Source of the DNA: Toxonevra muliebris
Lineage: Eukaryota > Arthropoda > Insecta > Diptera > Pallopteridae
Length of the DNA stretch: 64,000 bases
Reading direction: 5' to 3'
Assembly (NCBI GenBank): GCA_963691655.1
Contig: OY829329.1
Location: 13,530,708-13,594,707, forward strand
Part shown: piece by piece, positions 32,040-44,012 of the stretch
Position numbering within the stretch: the first letter of the stretch is position 1
Layout: each line of letters opens with the position of its first letter
The notes under the pieces: generated by a model
What the model was told of the DNA's origin: nothing
The model's database searches: none
What the model saw: only the letters and a program-made list of their open reading frames with translations
Translations under genes and position numbers: made by a program

Positions 32040-32570
32040 TCCTTCATTTTTATGAGAAAAAGTGTTCAGGGGCACCCTCTAGTGTAGGCCGTAGGGAAAC
32101 AGAAATTTCAAAAATTAATTTCTCGCCAGCAAAAACCCCCGATCCCTCTTTGTATCTAATTTTTTTATGTAAAAAACAATAAATGTTCAGTGGAGCACCC
32201 TAATAGAAATCCTACCTCATTTTTTTCAGTAGGGAAGCAGAAATATCAAAAAAAAAAAAAAGGGTTCAGTGGTATCCAAACACCTTTTGACACCCTTTTT
32301 TTAATGCGAAAAACCAAAAATTAAAAAAATTTGTTCAGTGGCTCTCTCTAGTAAAGGTCGTAGAAAAAATAAATAAAAATCAAACTTGAATTTTTCGAAC
32401 CTAGAACCTTATCTACTCATTTTATAATACCTCCTTCTCAAGACCATAACTCAAAAATATGACTTTTGTCGAGATATCATTCTATGTTCAGGGATCCGCT
32501 ATCTTAAATTTTTTTTTTGCAAGTTGCTCTGGTACTATATCTGACTTCTAGATATAGTCTTCTGTGTAAC
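32040..32570. repeat. Degenerate direct repeats with GTTCAGTGG motif
   Basis: GTTCAG(T/G)GG recurs at 32064, 32185, 32264 and 32333, followed by CACCCT or CTCTCT and A-rich text. The right part resembles 6780-7050. It looks like an old tandem or dispersed repeat with no coding capacity. Confidence 0.4.
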
Positions 32571-32579
32571 TAGACCAGA

Positions 32580-32810
32580 GAACCAGACCTTAATCTAGAT
32601 CAAAAATTAGTTCAAAATAGAGACACAAAATTCAGACCCAAACTGAGACCTAAACCAAACAACAACCAACATAAATCTGTTAAAAATTCGCAGCGAAATT
32701 CAGCGGAAATTTTGTAAAATGCAGGCCAACCTCAGACCTAAATTCGGATCGAATCCAGGCTGAAATACAGATCAATAATCAAACTTAAAATTAGATTAAA
32801 TTTAAGACCA
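32580..32810 (+). repeat. CAGACC minisatellite, locus B
   Basis: A short stretch of the same degenerate repeat as locus A (ATTCAGACCCAAACTGAGACC and similar). It ends exactly where the second SINE copy begins. Confidence 0.7.
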
Positions 32811-33560
32811 AGGTTAGGTTAGGTTGGGGTGGCTGTCTAGAGACCTACTTAACCCTTTCGGGACGCTGGAAAAACCAGAGAAGATAGCCTAAAACCGAGT
32901 TCGGATTCGTATTGTCTGACCTCCATTTCTTTTTACAGGTTTAGATCAAAACAGGCATTTTGCGTCTCTGATGATTAAACTTTCATGGGTCACCGATGAC
33001 CCTGTGGCTTTCAATGGGATTTTTTCACGAAAATTTTCATTTTTACTAGATATTTTTTAAAGATATACAAAGTAACTTAGTATATATTTTTCACTTAACC
33101 ATTTCTTGACCGTAAGGAAACTAGAACTAATAGAGCAAGTCCGAATCCAGATTCGCATTCTTCGACCCCAATTTCATTGTAAGAAGTTCTTGAAAATTTT
33201 TCATTGAAGATTTTAGGGACACCGATGACCCATGGTAAAACTTGTGTTTCTAAAAAGTAAACAAAAATTTGCAAAAATATGGGAAATCATTTTTTTTTTA
33301 TTTAAAAAACTCTAAATTTATAAAAATTGATTGAATAGTTTTAAAAAAAAAATCGCTAAAATTAATCTTGTGACATTAAAGTCACCATAGCATCGAAAGG
33401 GTTAAAACTGAACGACCCATTGCGATACCACTTGGTAATTCTCATTTACTTCATATCGACAGTGAATATATGTAAGAAGGTTGTGAGAATTAACTCCCAA
33501 ACCAAGACAGGAATCGAACCCGCAACCTCCTGAGTGACAAATTAATGCACTAAACTATCG
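32811..33560 (-). mobile_element. tRNA-derived SINE, copy 2, split by a TTAA MITE
   Basis: On the minus strand the head lies at about 33560-33490 (B box GGGTTCGATTCC at 33510-33521), and the 3' end CCACCCCAACCTAACCTAAC at 32811-32835. Segments match copy 1 (5029-5328) at both ends. The middle differs in two ways: an inserted element at 32849-33405, and loss of the central domain corresponding to about 5090-5190. Confidence 0.75.
32849..33405 (-). mobile_element. TTAA-flanked MITE, copy 1 (piggyBac-like termini)
   Basis: The ends are TTAACCCTTTCGGGACGC and, on the other strand, TTAACCCTTTCGATGC. SINE sequence on both sides joins cleanly across one TTAA when compared with the uninterrupted SINE at 5029-5328 (CTTAGGCCTGAACGG against CTTAAAACTGAACG), which confirms TTAA as target site. 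The interior carries GGGTCACCGATGACCC at 32988-33003. It is inverted relative to the copies at 37673 and 43222. Confidence 0.85.
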
Positions 33561-35198
33561 AGTATAAAAAGTCGAAGAGTGAAGATAAAAATATCAAGTG
33601 GATTGGGTAAACTTAATGGCTCACGAGAAAAATTTATATTGATGTATTCATGCATTCAAAACCTTTCTTAACCCAATAGTGTCCAGCAAAATACACTAGA
33701 GGTAGTTTCATTAAATTTTGTATACCTACCTTTGGTGGTTGATTAGGTTGAGTGAAATCTATGTTTCATATTACAACGCTGAACGTTTATGGGTTAACAT
33801 CGTAAATTAACAGTAAAAACTTTAATTCTCAATTTGAGGTTAGGTTGATTTGTTGTTACATTTTTTTGTCTCACTTTATGTTTCTACTGGAAAAATATAA
33901 ACAAATTGTCAAATAGAAACTTGAAACAATTTTCAAATTGTCAGTTCTTTTATGAAACTTTTTTTCTCTCTCTCTCTCTCTCTCTTTCTCTGACTTAATT
34001 GTTGCATTTTCCGGAGAGTTTCAAAGTTTTACAAGTGTGTGTCAGCATGCGTTTTACAAATGTGGGGCAAGCTACTAAGCATATTCAGTGCAAAATGTAT
34101 GTGTGTGAGTCCATTCCACATGATGAAGAAATTCCATCAATGAAAATGACTGCAAACTAAAAAAAAAAAAGAAGCCCACATACAAATTGAATAAGTTCGT
34201 TTTGCAGGAGATGAAAAGATTCGGTGATGTAAGCGAGTGAGCAAGCAAGCAAGCAAATAGTGTGAAAGTGTTTAGAGCCCAAATCATAGTGTGCCCAACT
34301 TTCAGTTAGCACACAGACAATCAAACACACACTCACACACACAAAAATTTAAACAAAGTTTAATATATATGTATGTGTGTATGAACCCTATCCAAAGAGT
34401 CCCTTAAAGTCGCTACTTGTGTCTCGTTTGTTGGTTTTGTTTTTTGTCCCACTGAATTTCCCACTATCCTCAATGAATTTTTTTTTTTTTTTTGATATTG
34501 TTTTTGTTTTGATATTGTTGTCTTCTGCTTTGAGTGTGTCGTAGTCGAAGCAGTAAACAACATTGCAATTCCGCCCTCTGTCTCTGTGTCTCTAACATGC
34601 AAAGTGGCATCAGCACTTGCTTCTTTCTCTTTCCATTTGTACTTGCTTATTTTATAACAACATCTTGAGTATCTCTTGCTTCTGCTGCTGCTGCAGTTGT
34701 TCTTGTAACTTGTAACTATTGCAAGTGCTTTCCAACTATAATGCAAGCTCTGAACTATACTATCATACACTGTGTAGCAAAATGCTAATGTTTTTTTTTC
34801 TTTTTTTGTCGTTGTTGTTGTTGCTTTTGCTGCTTTTGGTACTGCTGCTTCTGTTACTTTCCAAAGAAAGTTCAGTTCCTCTAGTAGACTCTCAACGAGA
34901 GGAATCGTATTGAGTTGAGTTGAGTTGTTTTTTAGAGTAGTTATACCCCACTGAGAGTTGTAAGGAGTTTGTAAAACAATCCAAATTACATTTCCATCTA
35001 ATTCACTTTAATGGAAGTTGTTCGTTACAACTAAAACTCAAAAGAATAGTTTATTTTTGTTTCTTCATTTTGTTTTGTTTTCTTTTTGTACAAGTTCATT
35101 TATATTGTCATTGTCTCTTACTGACCGAATGCATTTTTGTATATTTAAATATTTAAAATTGTTTTAATATTATTAAATATTTAACGTACGAATTTTCT
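33561..35198. other. Noncoding interval with microsatellites
   Basis: A (TC)n run at 33964-33985, AGCAAGCAAGCAAGC near 34240-34256, ACAC runs at 34325-34345, a TTG/CTG-rich patch at 34810-34860 and a poly-T at 34480-34492. No motif-bearing frame or splice structure was recognised. Confidence 0.45.
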
Positions 35199-35848
35199 TT
35201 AAGGGGACGTTAGTCACGAGAGGCATGAAAAATGCATGAACTTTGGGATTTTTTTTTTTAAATATAAAATAAATACTTTTGGAAAAGAGTTTCAATGTAA
35301 TTTATTCTTAGATCAATGGAGAATAGATTAAATTTTTTTTTAATGAAAACAAATCCAAAATGGCGGCTTCAGCTCCCATTCAAAAACAGCCATGCATTGT
35401 TTGTTTTGAAACAAAACTGGCTAAAATTTTTTAAAATAAACTAAATTTGTGGGGCCTTGTTGTTTTTCGTTTTCTGAAAAAACTCCTGGACAATAAAATT
35501 TCAGAAAATTTTTTCCCCACTGCATCAATTTATATACAACAAAAAACCCAAAAAACTCATTTTTTTTTTTGCTTCAACGGAGGAAAAAAAAGTGCATTTC
35601 TCAACAAATTTTTAACAAAAATCGACGGCCCCCTCCTCCTCCTTTCAATTGCGCAGAGATTCACGTGAATCGGTTCATAGATGTTTCTAGAAAAATGCAT
35701 TAAAAATTTAAAGTTATCCAGCCGGCGGACGGTTCCGCTTAACAGGCTGTAAGATTACTTTAGATATGAAAATATCCTTTCACTTTAAGGATGAAAATTA
35801 GGTAAAAAATTTAAATTTTCATTATCGTGAACGGTAACTTCCCCTTAA
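35199..35848. mobile_element. TTAA-flanked element, second family
   Basis: The left end TTAAGGGGACGTTAGTCAC and the reverse complement of the right end TTAAGGGGAAGTTACCGTTC agree well. An alternative right end lies at 35739-35742 (TTAAGCGGAACCGTCCG on the other strand). The interior is AT-rich and noncoding. TTAA termini suggest piggyBac-type mobilisation, with the exact right boundary uncertain. Confidence 0.55.
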
Positions 35849-36009
35849 TGAATGACAGCTTCTAACTACCAGTTAATTTTTTTATTATTCGGAACAATTT
35901 CCTTCTTTTTTAATAAAGATATACAACATTTGTAATTTTTTTTTTAAATTAAAGGTGATTCAAATTTTTGTTTCAATTTTACTTTCAATAAAGCAGAATT
36001 ATTCCTTTT

Positions 36010-36577
36010 TTTTATCAGTTTTTTCACAAGAGCAACCCTGTCCTGGTTCACTTTTATGAAAAGGGAAATACGAAGCCCTTCCTTGCTCTCTTAAATATAT
36101 GAGAAGAACTCCTTTCTGGTCGACTATGAGAAGAAAGAATCGAGGACTTGCCTTGCTCACTTTCAAGAGAAGAAAAGAAGGCCCTGCCTTTCCATTTCTA
36201 TGGAAAGGAAAAAACATATCCTTTTATTGTTCGCTTCCAAGAGAAGAGAGAGAGAGAGACGAAAGAAAGCCTTTGCTGTAAACTTCTATGAAAACAAAGC
36301 AAGGCATTCCTTGTTCACTTCTATGAAGAGGGCAAGAAGAAAGCCTTCCGTGCTCACTTCTATCAAAAAAAAGAGACGAAAGACTTCCTTGTTCACTTCT
36401 ACGAAAAGGAAAAGCAGAACGCTTCTCTTTGATCACTTCTATGAAAAGGGAGTTAAGAATGACTTGCTTACTCACGTCAATGAGAGGGGGGAGGAGTTGT
36501 GAGAGAGGGAGAAGCTTTTCCTTCCTCACTTCTATGAGAATAGTAAGAATAAAACCTGCCCTGTCCACTTCTATGAG
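36010..36577. repeat. About 39-bp tandem repeat, some 14 units
   Basis: CACTTCTATGA(A/G)AA-type text recurs roughly every 36-42 bp (for example 36280, 36317, 36355, 36395, 36436, 36527, 36567), followed by AAGAAAGCCTTCC-like text. Because most units are near 39 bp the frames stay open on both strands, giving a Lys/Arg/Ser/Thr-rich plus-strand translation (SLFTSMKRARRKPS). I read this as a by-product of period, not a protein gene. The array ends at the CAGTGG terminus of the next element. Confidence 0.75.
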
Positions 36578-37500
36578 CAGTGGCGATTCTAGGATTTGGA
36601 TTTGGGGAGATCTGATTTTTCAAAATAAAAGGGTAAATATCAGACTCAATATCGAACAAAACCCAGACCTAGACCAAAAACTAGAGCAAAAAATATTTCA
36701 ATGTTCACACCAAAAAATACAGACCAAAAATTAAAAGATAACTGGAACAAAACTGCGACCAAAATTCAAACTAAAATCGAATAGAAATATAGGCGAAAAA
36801 TTTCGACCAAATTTCAAACTAAAGTTCAAACATTTTTTTTTCAGATCGAAGTTCACACCAAGAAAAGGACCAAATTCAAATCGAAAATCTAGATCAAAAT
36901 GAGAAAAAATTCAAACCGAAACCTTGATTAAAAAAAAAAAACAATATTATACCACGAATCGAATCAAAATTCCAAAAAAAAAAATCGATCAAACTCAGGC
37001 AAAAAACCCAAAATTCAGAAAGAATCCAAACCAAAATCTGTTAAAAATTCAGACCAAAAATCAAACTCAAATTCAGCGAAAATTTCGATAAAAAATCAGA
37101 CTAATAATTAGATAAAACTTTAGGCCAAATAACGAACGAAAGTCAACTAAAATTCAGACAAAAAACCAATGGAAATATCTGATAAATATTCACACCAAAC
37201 AATTTCAACTCAAATATAGATCTAAAGTAAACAAAACTTAAGGCCGAATTCAGACAACAAATTAATCAAAAACTGCACTAAAATTCCAGCCGAATTCAGA
37301 CTAAAATTTAAAACAAATTTCAAACCGGTTTCAGACAGAAATTCAGACCATAATTTCGATCACGACTTAAACTAAGAGTTGGATTAAAACTGAGGCTAAA
37401 AGGACGCCAAATACAAATTAAAACCAAACCAAAATTTCGACCAGAAATCAGATCAAACGCTGAGTAAACGCTGGTCTGAGCAAAATTTACGAAATATTTT
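36578..37500 (+). mobile_element. hAT-like left end plus CAGACC minisatellite (locus D)
   Basis: It begins CAGTGGCGATTCTAGGATTT, then GGATTTGGGGAG, the same terminal module as locus A at 651. It continues at once into degenerate AAATTCAGACCAAA repeats to about 37450. No matching right terminus was found. The insertion lies immediately after a CACTTCTATGAG unit of the tandem array. Confidence 0.6.
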
Positions 37501-37672
37501 ATTTTAAAGAGAACATGAAAGGTTTTCAAAGCGGTCTTTAAAAATTACACTTTACATTAAGGGGTTAATCACTTTTGTGAGAAGGAGGTGCACTTGCACC
37601 TTTTCAAATCATTTATAGAACTAGCTTTTGCAACATCAACTTCTCGAGTAGTCAAAAATTGGAGGAAATGCT

Positions 37673-38375
37673 TTAACCCTTTCGGTATCATGGTGACACC
37701 GGTGTCACAAGTTTAATTTGTGCGATTTTTTCAAAACTATTCAATAAATTTTTATAAACTTAAAGTTTTTGGAAAGAGAATTGATGTTTTTTTCATTTCA
37801 ATAAAAAAAATGCAAGTATTCTTTTGATAACGGTAGTTTGAAAAAATCGTGTTTTTCGGTTTGTTCATTTTCAATAGTGCACAATTTTTACGAAATTTTG
37901 CCCAAATACACCAAATTTTTAATATGTTGTATATAAATTTACTCAAACATAATTTTTCATATTTTTATTAAATTTTTCTTTACTTTTTTGGAAATTTAAA
38001 TTTTGCTAAAATCTAAAATCTTTAATGGAAACTTTTTAAGAACCTTTTTACAATGAAATGGGGATCAAAGAATTCGAATCTGGGCGCGGTTTTTCTCTAT
38101 CGGTTCTAATTTTCTTACGGCCAAGAAGGGGTTAAGCGAAAAATTAATGCTAATTTACTTTGACTATTTTTAAAAAAATATCTAATAAAAATGTATAGAA
38201 AAAGTTTAAAAAAAAATCCCATTGAAAGCCACAGGGTCACCGGTGACCTATCAGACCATCAGAGGCGCAAAATGTCTGTTTTGATCAAAAATTTTAACAA
38301 GAAATGGGGGTCAGACCATACGAATCTGGATTTGCGCTATCTACTCTGATTTTCGTACGGTACCGAAAGGGTTAA
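37673..38375 (+). mobile_element. TTAA-flanked MITE, copy 2
   Basis: The ends are TTAACCCTTTCGGTATC and, inverted, TTAACCCTTTCGGTACC, within a TTAA duplication (37673-37676 and 38372-38375). The interior has a perfect 16-bp palindrome GTGACACCGGTGTCAC (37693-37708) and GGTCACCGGTGACC (38235-38248). A block near 38060-38134 ending AAGAAGGGGTTAA is repeated near the right end (38306-38375), so the right terminus is duplicated internally. No coding sequence. Confidence 0.92.
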
Positions 38376-40974
38376 AAAAAAATTTGTTTTAGAATAAGTT
38401 TGACTGACTGAGAGGAGCATAGTAAAAAGCTTCCCATTAGAAGGATTTGAATATTTTACTGATGCAATTATCCAATTTTCATACTTTCATCAGATTCGAA
38501 AATCGAAGAAGCATTTATGTATTTAATAGAAGCCTAGCGCATTCTTTCGATGAAGAACTAATTGCTCGAGAGATTTCGCAGTATACGATTCAAAATAGAA
38601 TTGATGGCTGTTGAGCTGATATTATCCGAAAAGTGAAACGACACTGACTTTATTGGTTTGATCAATTCAAATGATTCTTCTTCTCTAGTTTTGTGAAGTA
38701 AGTACAATAAAAAACTGAGGGAAGTTTTCGAAAATCATTGAAAACCGGACTGCTCAAAGAGGCTACAATGCCCAGTAGACTGAAGCTCAAATAATGTGGA
38801 ACCAAAGACAGATTGTGAACTTGTAATGGAACCTTACTTTATACCCTCTTTTTGCCACATGAATTAAGAAAAACTTTTTCTAGAAACGAAAGAATTAGAA
38901 CGTAAGTTTCTACATTCTCCGGATCGGCGAGTGGTGAGAGAAAAATAATATTTTGTTTTTTTTTCGGAGAGAGGGGAGAAAGGGAGGTAGTGAAGATTTC
39001 CAGATTTCTAAATTCGGCTTGAAGTTGAACTCGTGATTTTGGTGACTCGTTCATTGGGGCTTTCTTCCAAATGGAAGACTTCTATGCTCCTACCTCCTTC
39101 CCTTCCTCTCAAATAGAGTTTAACCTTCGGTTCAATTCAGTTAAGTTGAGAAAATTAAACAAATTTCGCGGTTTATTTTGTACGTAAATTTAATGAATTG
39201 CAATAAAAATATACACCTACTGTACAAAAACAAAAAAAAAAAAAAAGTTAAAATTTAAAAAAACAAATTCATTTTGCATTCGTATTTAATTTATGCCCAT
39301 AAGTATGCAACAGAAAACAAAAAAAAAAAATACAAAATAAAACAAGCACACTCGACTAATTAAAAATTGTTATACTGTTGGTATTTTTTTTTCGCATGCG
39401 AGATGCAGCGAAATGATATCGTCGCACACAAACAAATTCAAGCGAATAATTCGGGTTTGCTTTTGTTGTTGCTTGCCTGTTGCGATGATTGTGCAACAAA
39501 CGGCACAATAATATTTTGTTGCTGTTTGTGTCAGTTGAAAGCGTATTACAACACGCCTGGCACATTTGTGAAATTGTTTGTGTCATATCATAAGCTTACA
39601 AAAATATCAAAATCCAAATAGCAGCGAAAACTACAGCGAATTTTTTTTTCGTGTTTTGATTTTTTTCATTTGTTAAAGAAAAAACGCAAAAAAAAAACCC
39701 AAGAGAAAGAGTGAAAGAGAGAGAAAGCGAAAAAGAAAAGCGCACGGAACCGAAATCATGTTGCATAATATCATAATTTCCTCGTAGTAAATTCCGGATT
39801 CTAGCGCATTCTAATTATTTCCTTTTATAACATTCTTTTTTTTTTTTGTGTGCAATTTACACTGTGTGCTGATTTTTTTCGCCATGAATTCTGCTTTTTT
39901 TTTTTTTTGCTTTGCTCTTCAGTGTTTTCTTTGCGTTGTTGTTCATGCAGTTAAAATGTTTTTTTTTTTGTTTCTTTGCGCATATTTCCTTTTAGTTCGT
40001 TTGTGTGCTTTGCTCTTTTTTTTCGGCGGTTTATCAACACAGTAATTTCCGTTTCCGCTGGCAACATTAGTAGCTGTTTAGTTACTTACTTGCCTCTGCG
40101 TGTCCAACCGACTAACGCTTTTTGTTGCTTTTTATAGCTGCATACGATTCCTGCGACATTATGCTTTATATTTTTTCGCTCTCTCTCTCTTTCTCTCTTT
40201 CGGTCTCTGCCACCACACGCTACTTAAACAGCATCCGCCACCACTCAGTGCTGCTGCCAGCTGTGAATATTTAATTCATTGCATTTAAGTAACCGCAAAG
40301 TTCATAACGTTCGAAGAAAATATTTATTCTTTAGTACCCTTCAGTCGTGGGTTGGTTGGTTGAGTGAGTAAATTTGAGATACCATTAAAATGTTTTTCTC
40401 TTCATTTACTTACGTAGTTAAAAAATTATAAAAAAGTTTTCATGATAAGTATAAAAATAAAGGAATATGTCGTTTTTAAATCTCAAAGAAAAGAGAAGAA
40501 CAAAGTAATTTACAGCGTTGCAGTTCAGTTGATATTTGTTTACAGTTGAAATGTTGAGAGGATTTTCCTCTCGCTTGACAGTTATCAACGTCTGTGATTG
40601 GTCAATTGAAAGTGTTACGTAAGAGGTTTTCTCTTTACGTATGTATAGTGAGAGAAATTCACTCTCAATTGATAGCAATCGACGTTTGTGATTGGTTAAT
40701 TAGAAGTATGAGATATATTCTCTGCATTTTAACTCTTCTCAATTCGATTTAACTCCTTAAGTGGCAGTTGCCGTAATTACAACGATTTTTTCTTGGATTA
40801 TCTATTTCGAGGTAATATTCATATGCTAAATGGTAAAGAGATAAACCTATTGTTGTGGAGTTAATGGAGTTAATTCTTTCATGCTTGTTTGACCTGCGCG
40901 AAGTTATATTCAAAGTGCATCATTCAAACTGATCAGATCAGATCGGATCTAGAATTTGAGTTTGTGAAGTGCTA
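38376..40974. other. Noncoding interval
   Basis: 38400-38830 is mixed-composition sequence without recognised motifs. 39220-40040 has A- and T-rich homopolymers, and a (TC)n tract lies at about 40180-40200. 40560-40745 holds a 94-bp-offset duplication: GTCTGTGATTGGTCAATTGA (40590) and GTTTGTGATTGGTTAATTAG (40684). No exon was recognised. Confidence 0.45.
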
Positions 40975-41870
40975 ATTTTACCACATTATTTATTAACTAA
41001 TAGACCACAAATGACCAAAATTTCAGACCAAAAATCAGATAAAAACCTAAGCAAATTTCAGATACTCAGACCAAAATTCAAACAAAAATTTCAACAAAAA
41101 CCTAGACTAAACCTCAGACAAAATAGAGAACAAATTAAAACCAAAATCAGATCAAAGTTCCGACTGGAGTCACGACCAAACTCAGATAGAAATTAGAGTA
41201 AGAACAGTTTTTGGTCTGTCAAATCAAAATTACACCAAATTTAGCAAACCCAAAATCTTCATCAAAATCAGAGCAAAAACTAAACGAAAATTAGATCAAC
41301 TTCATACCAAATAGACACGAAATTTAGACTAAACTTAAAAACAAAAGCTGATCAAAAATCAAACTAATAGTAGGCAATATTTTAAACCATATCAAAAGAG
41401 ACTAAATTCAAACCAAAATTCAGCACAAAAGAAGCTGACAAGTCAAACCGAAAAAAGGTCAAAATTTATACTCAAATGAGATGAAATTCGTATCAAAATT
41501 CAAAGCAAAAAAAGCTCACAAATCAAACCAAAAACAGGTCAAAATTTAGATCCAAATGTGACCAAATTTAAACCAAAATTCAAAACAAAAGAAGCTCGCA
41601 AATCAAACCGGAAATTTGGACCCAATTGAGACCAAATTCGAATCAAAATTTTGAACAAAAAAAGCTTGCAAATCAAATAAAAAAAAAGGTCAAAATTTGG
41701 ACCCAAAAGGAGACCAAATTCAAACCAAAATCTTGGCCAAAACTGTGCAAAAATTAAACCAGAAGGAGACCAAATATCAGATCAAAATCCAAACTAAAAT
41801 TTTTTCAAAAATCACATCAAATACAAAAATTAAAAAAAAAAAAAAAAAACTGACCAAAATCTGTTTTTAA
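40975..41870 (+). repeat. CAGACC minisatellite, locus E, with about 80-bp higher-order units
   Basis: Degenerate AAATTCAGACC repeats. Between 41400 and 41740 a longer unit recurs: AAGCT(G/C/T)(A/G)CAA(A/G)TCAAA follows GAAGCT or AAAGCT at 41431, 41511, 41591 and 41661, a spacing of 80, 80 and 70 bp. It ends in an A-tract. Confidence 0.75.
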
Positions 41871-41892
41871 GTTCTCCAAAAGTAGGACATCT

Positions 41893-41968
41893 CGTCGCCT
41901 GAGTATTGATTTGGCGTAGAGACAAAGGAATACTTATACACATACGCCAAATCAATTCTCTGGCGACG
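41893..41968. repeat. 76-nt hairpin with 26-bp arms (24/26 paired)
   Basis: The arm 41893-41918 (CGTCGCCTGAGTATTGATTT then GGCGTA) pairs with 41943-41968 with two mismatches around a 24-nt loop. Size and near-perfect stem resemble a pre-miRNA or a very small foldback element. It is not a tRNA. No second copy was seen in the window. Confidence 0.7.
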
Positions 41969-42409
41969 ATCTATAAACTGGCTCTAAAATCTAAAACTTA
42001 TTTTAGTCCTCTTTCTTCTGGATTGCTGGCGGAGAATTTTTATTTTGAAGCAGTACAAAAGCATAGGCTACAATGAGTCATAAAACTATGTGCACACTTG
42101 CTCCAACTTTCTTTAAGCGCCGCTTTCAAGGTATGCGAAAGTACAAGATTTTTAAAGGTTTGGAATTAAACCAACTACCTTCCTTCTCTGTTGTCCGCTT
42201 GTGTACTGTCTTATATATTGGCTGCAAGGAAGACTGTCAGTATCATTAACCCATGTAGAGAATACTAAAAGAGACCCAATTTTAATTTAAAAAGTTTGAA
42301 ATAGAGATGATAATGTTTAAAGATCTTTATAGGTAGAACAAATTTAGATCGTCGGACTCTATAAACAGGTCGCTTATCGGACACATCCATTATATAAATA
42401 TGACTGAAA

Positions 42410-42630
42410 GTCAGACCAAAATCTAGACCAAACTCAAATCGAACTTTAACTAAAAAATCAGACCAAAAACAGAAAGAAATTCAGACCAAAAATTAAACGA
42501 AAATTCGGACTAAAACTTAAACCGAAAAATTACGAAATTCTGACGCAAAGAATACCAAAAATTTTGAACAAAACTTAGACCAAAATTTAAACCTAAAACC
42601 AGATAAAAAATTATACTGAAAACCATTATA
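42410..42630 (+). repeat. CAGACC minisatellite, locus E2
   Basis: A short array of the same degenerate repeat (AAAATCTAGACCAAACTC and similar), 540 bp right of locus E. The interval between (41970-42410) is unrecognised; the two may be one array split by an insertion. Confidence 0.65.
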
Positions 42631-43221
42631 AAGCTTTCTAGTTTAATGCCACGGGTGGTTGGGGAAATTAATTTGCTTTTTGTTCGATCAGACTTTATTG
42701 TAAACGAAATAATACAATAATTTAGAAAAAAAAAAATTAAAAGAAAATTGTGTGAATTTTTACAAAATAAATAGAAGCACGAAGTTGATCGTAATTAGCT
42801 TTAATTAGTTTTTGATGATTTTATTTGTCTGTTGTTTGTTTTTTATTCATGTATGTAAAGCTCATAATATCTATTAAAAGTTTTAATACTCAGTTTTAGC
42901 ACACAATTAAATTTGATTTAGTATTTTTAATAGTTAATGATATGCTATTGTTAGCAAACAATCTGAACGAGTGCTTATATTTAACTTTCAAATTAAGTGG
43001 TATATCTAAGTAGTAGAATTGCAATAGAAAAACGAAACTGGTGGAATTTAGATTCCAGATAAGAGATAGAAGATTCGTTTAAGTTTTTGGATCTTTTCAA
43101 GCGTTGAAACTCTCTAGAAAATTTAAACTTACACGGGAAGTAAGATTTATCAAACTAATCTACTGACTAATGAACAGAAATCTCAAGATTGAATATTCAA
43201 AAGAAATAGCAAGAAAACAAA
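42631..43221. other. AT-rich noncoding interval
   Basis: Nothing recognised. It ends at the TTAA target of the next MITE. Confidence 0.45.
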
Positions 43222-43966
43222 TTAACCTTTTTGGTATCATGGTGACACCGGAGTCACAAGATTAATTTTTGCGATTTTTTAAAAACTATTCAATCAGTTT
43301 TAAGGTTTTCTGCAAGAGAATTGATGGTTGTTTATTTTTCTGTTTAAAACAAAAAAATTTATAAATTTATAGCTTGGTAACTGTACTGTAGTGGATCAAA
43401 TTGAAAGAATTGGGCTTTTTTTTTTTTTTTTTTTTTTTGATTTCCAATCGCCCACAATTTTTACAAAATTTGTCCAAATACATCAAATTGTTAATATGTT
43501 GTGGGAAAAATTATTTACTCAAAAATGATTTCCCATATTTTTAAATTCTTGTTTGCTAATATAAGTTTTGCTAAAGGTCACCGGTGACCCTATGATCTGA
43601 AATGAAAACTTTTTAAGGACTTTTTTACAATGAAAGGGGCTTTGGAGAATCCGAATCTGGACTCGATTTCGCTTTTTATGGTTCTAGTTTTTTTTACGGT
43701 CAAGAAAGGGTTAAGTGAAAAATTAATACAAAGTTACTTTGTTTATCTTAAAAAAAATATCTAATAAAAATGTACAGAAAAATTTCATTAAAAATCCCAT
43801 TGAAGGCTACAGGGTCACCACTGACCCATGAAAGTTCAGGCCTTCAGAGACGCAGAATGTCTATTTTGATCAAAAATTGTAACAAGAAATTGGGGTCAAA
43901 CAATATGAATCCGAATTCGATTTTGCGCTATCTCTTCTGGTTTTCTTACGATACTGAAAGCGTTAA
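43222..43966 (+). mobile_element. TTAA-flanked MITE, copy 3
   Basis: The ends are TTAACCTTTTTGGTATC and, inverted, TTAACGCTTTCAGTATC. The interior follows copy 2, including GGTGACACCGGAGTCAC near the left end and GGTCACCGGTGACC at 43576-43589. It is diverged but collinear with copy 2 and has the same internal AAGAAAGGGTTAA block near 43713. No coding sequence. Confidence 0.9.
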
Positions 43967-44012
43967 CTTCAGTTAGGCAGAGTCTCTCTCTGCAAATCAG
44001 AGATTTTCAAAT

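Noticed and set aside
36200..36502. 100-codon Lys/Arg-rich frame as a basic protein gene
   Set aside because: It is the translation of a 39-bp tandem repeat, and similar open frames exist on the opposite strand.
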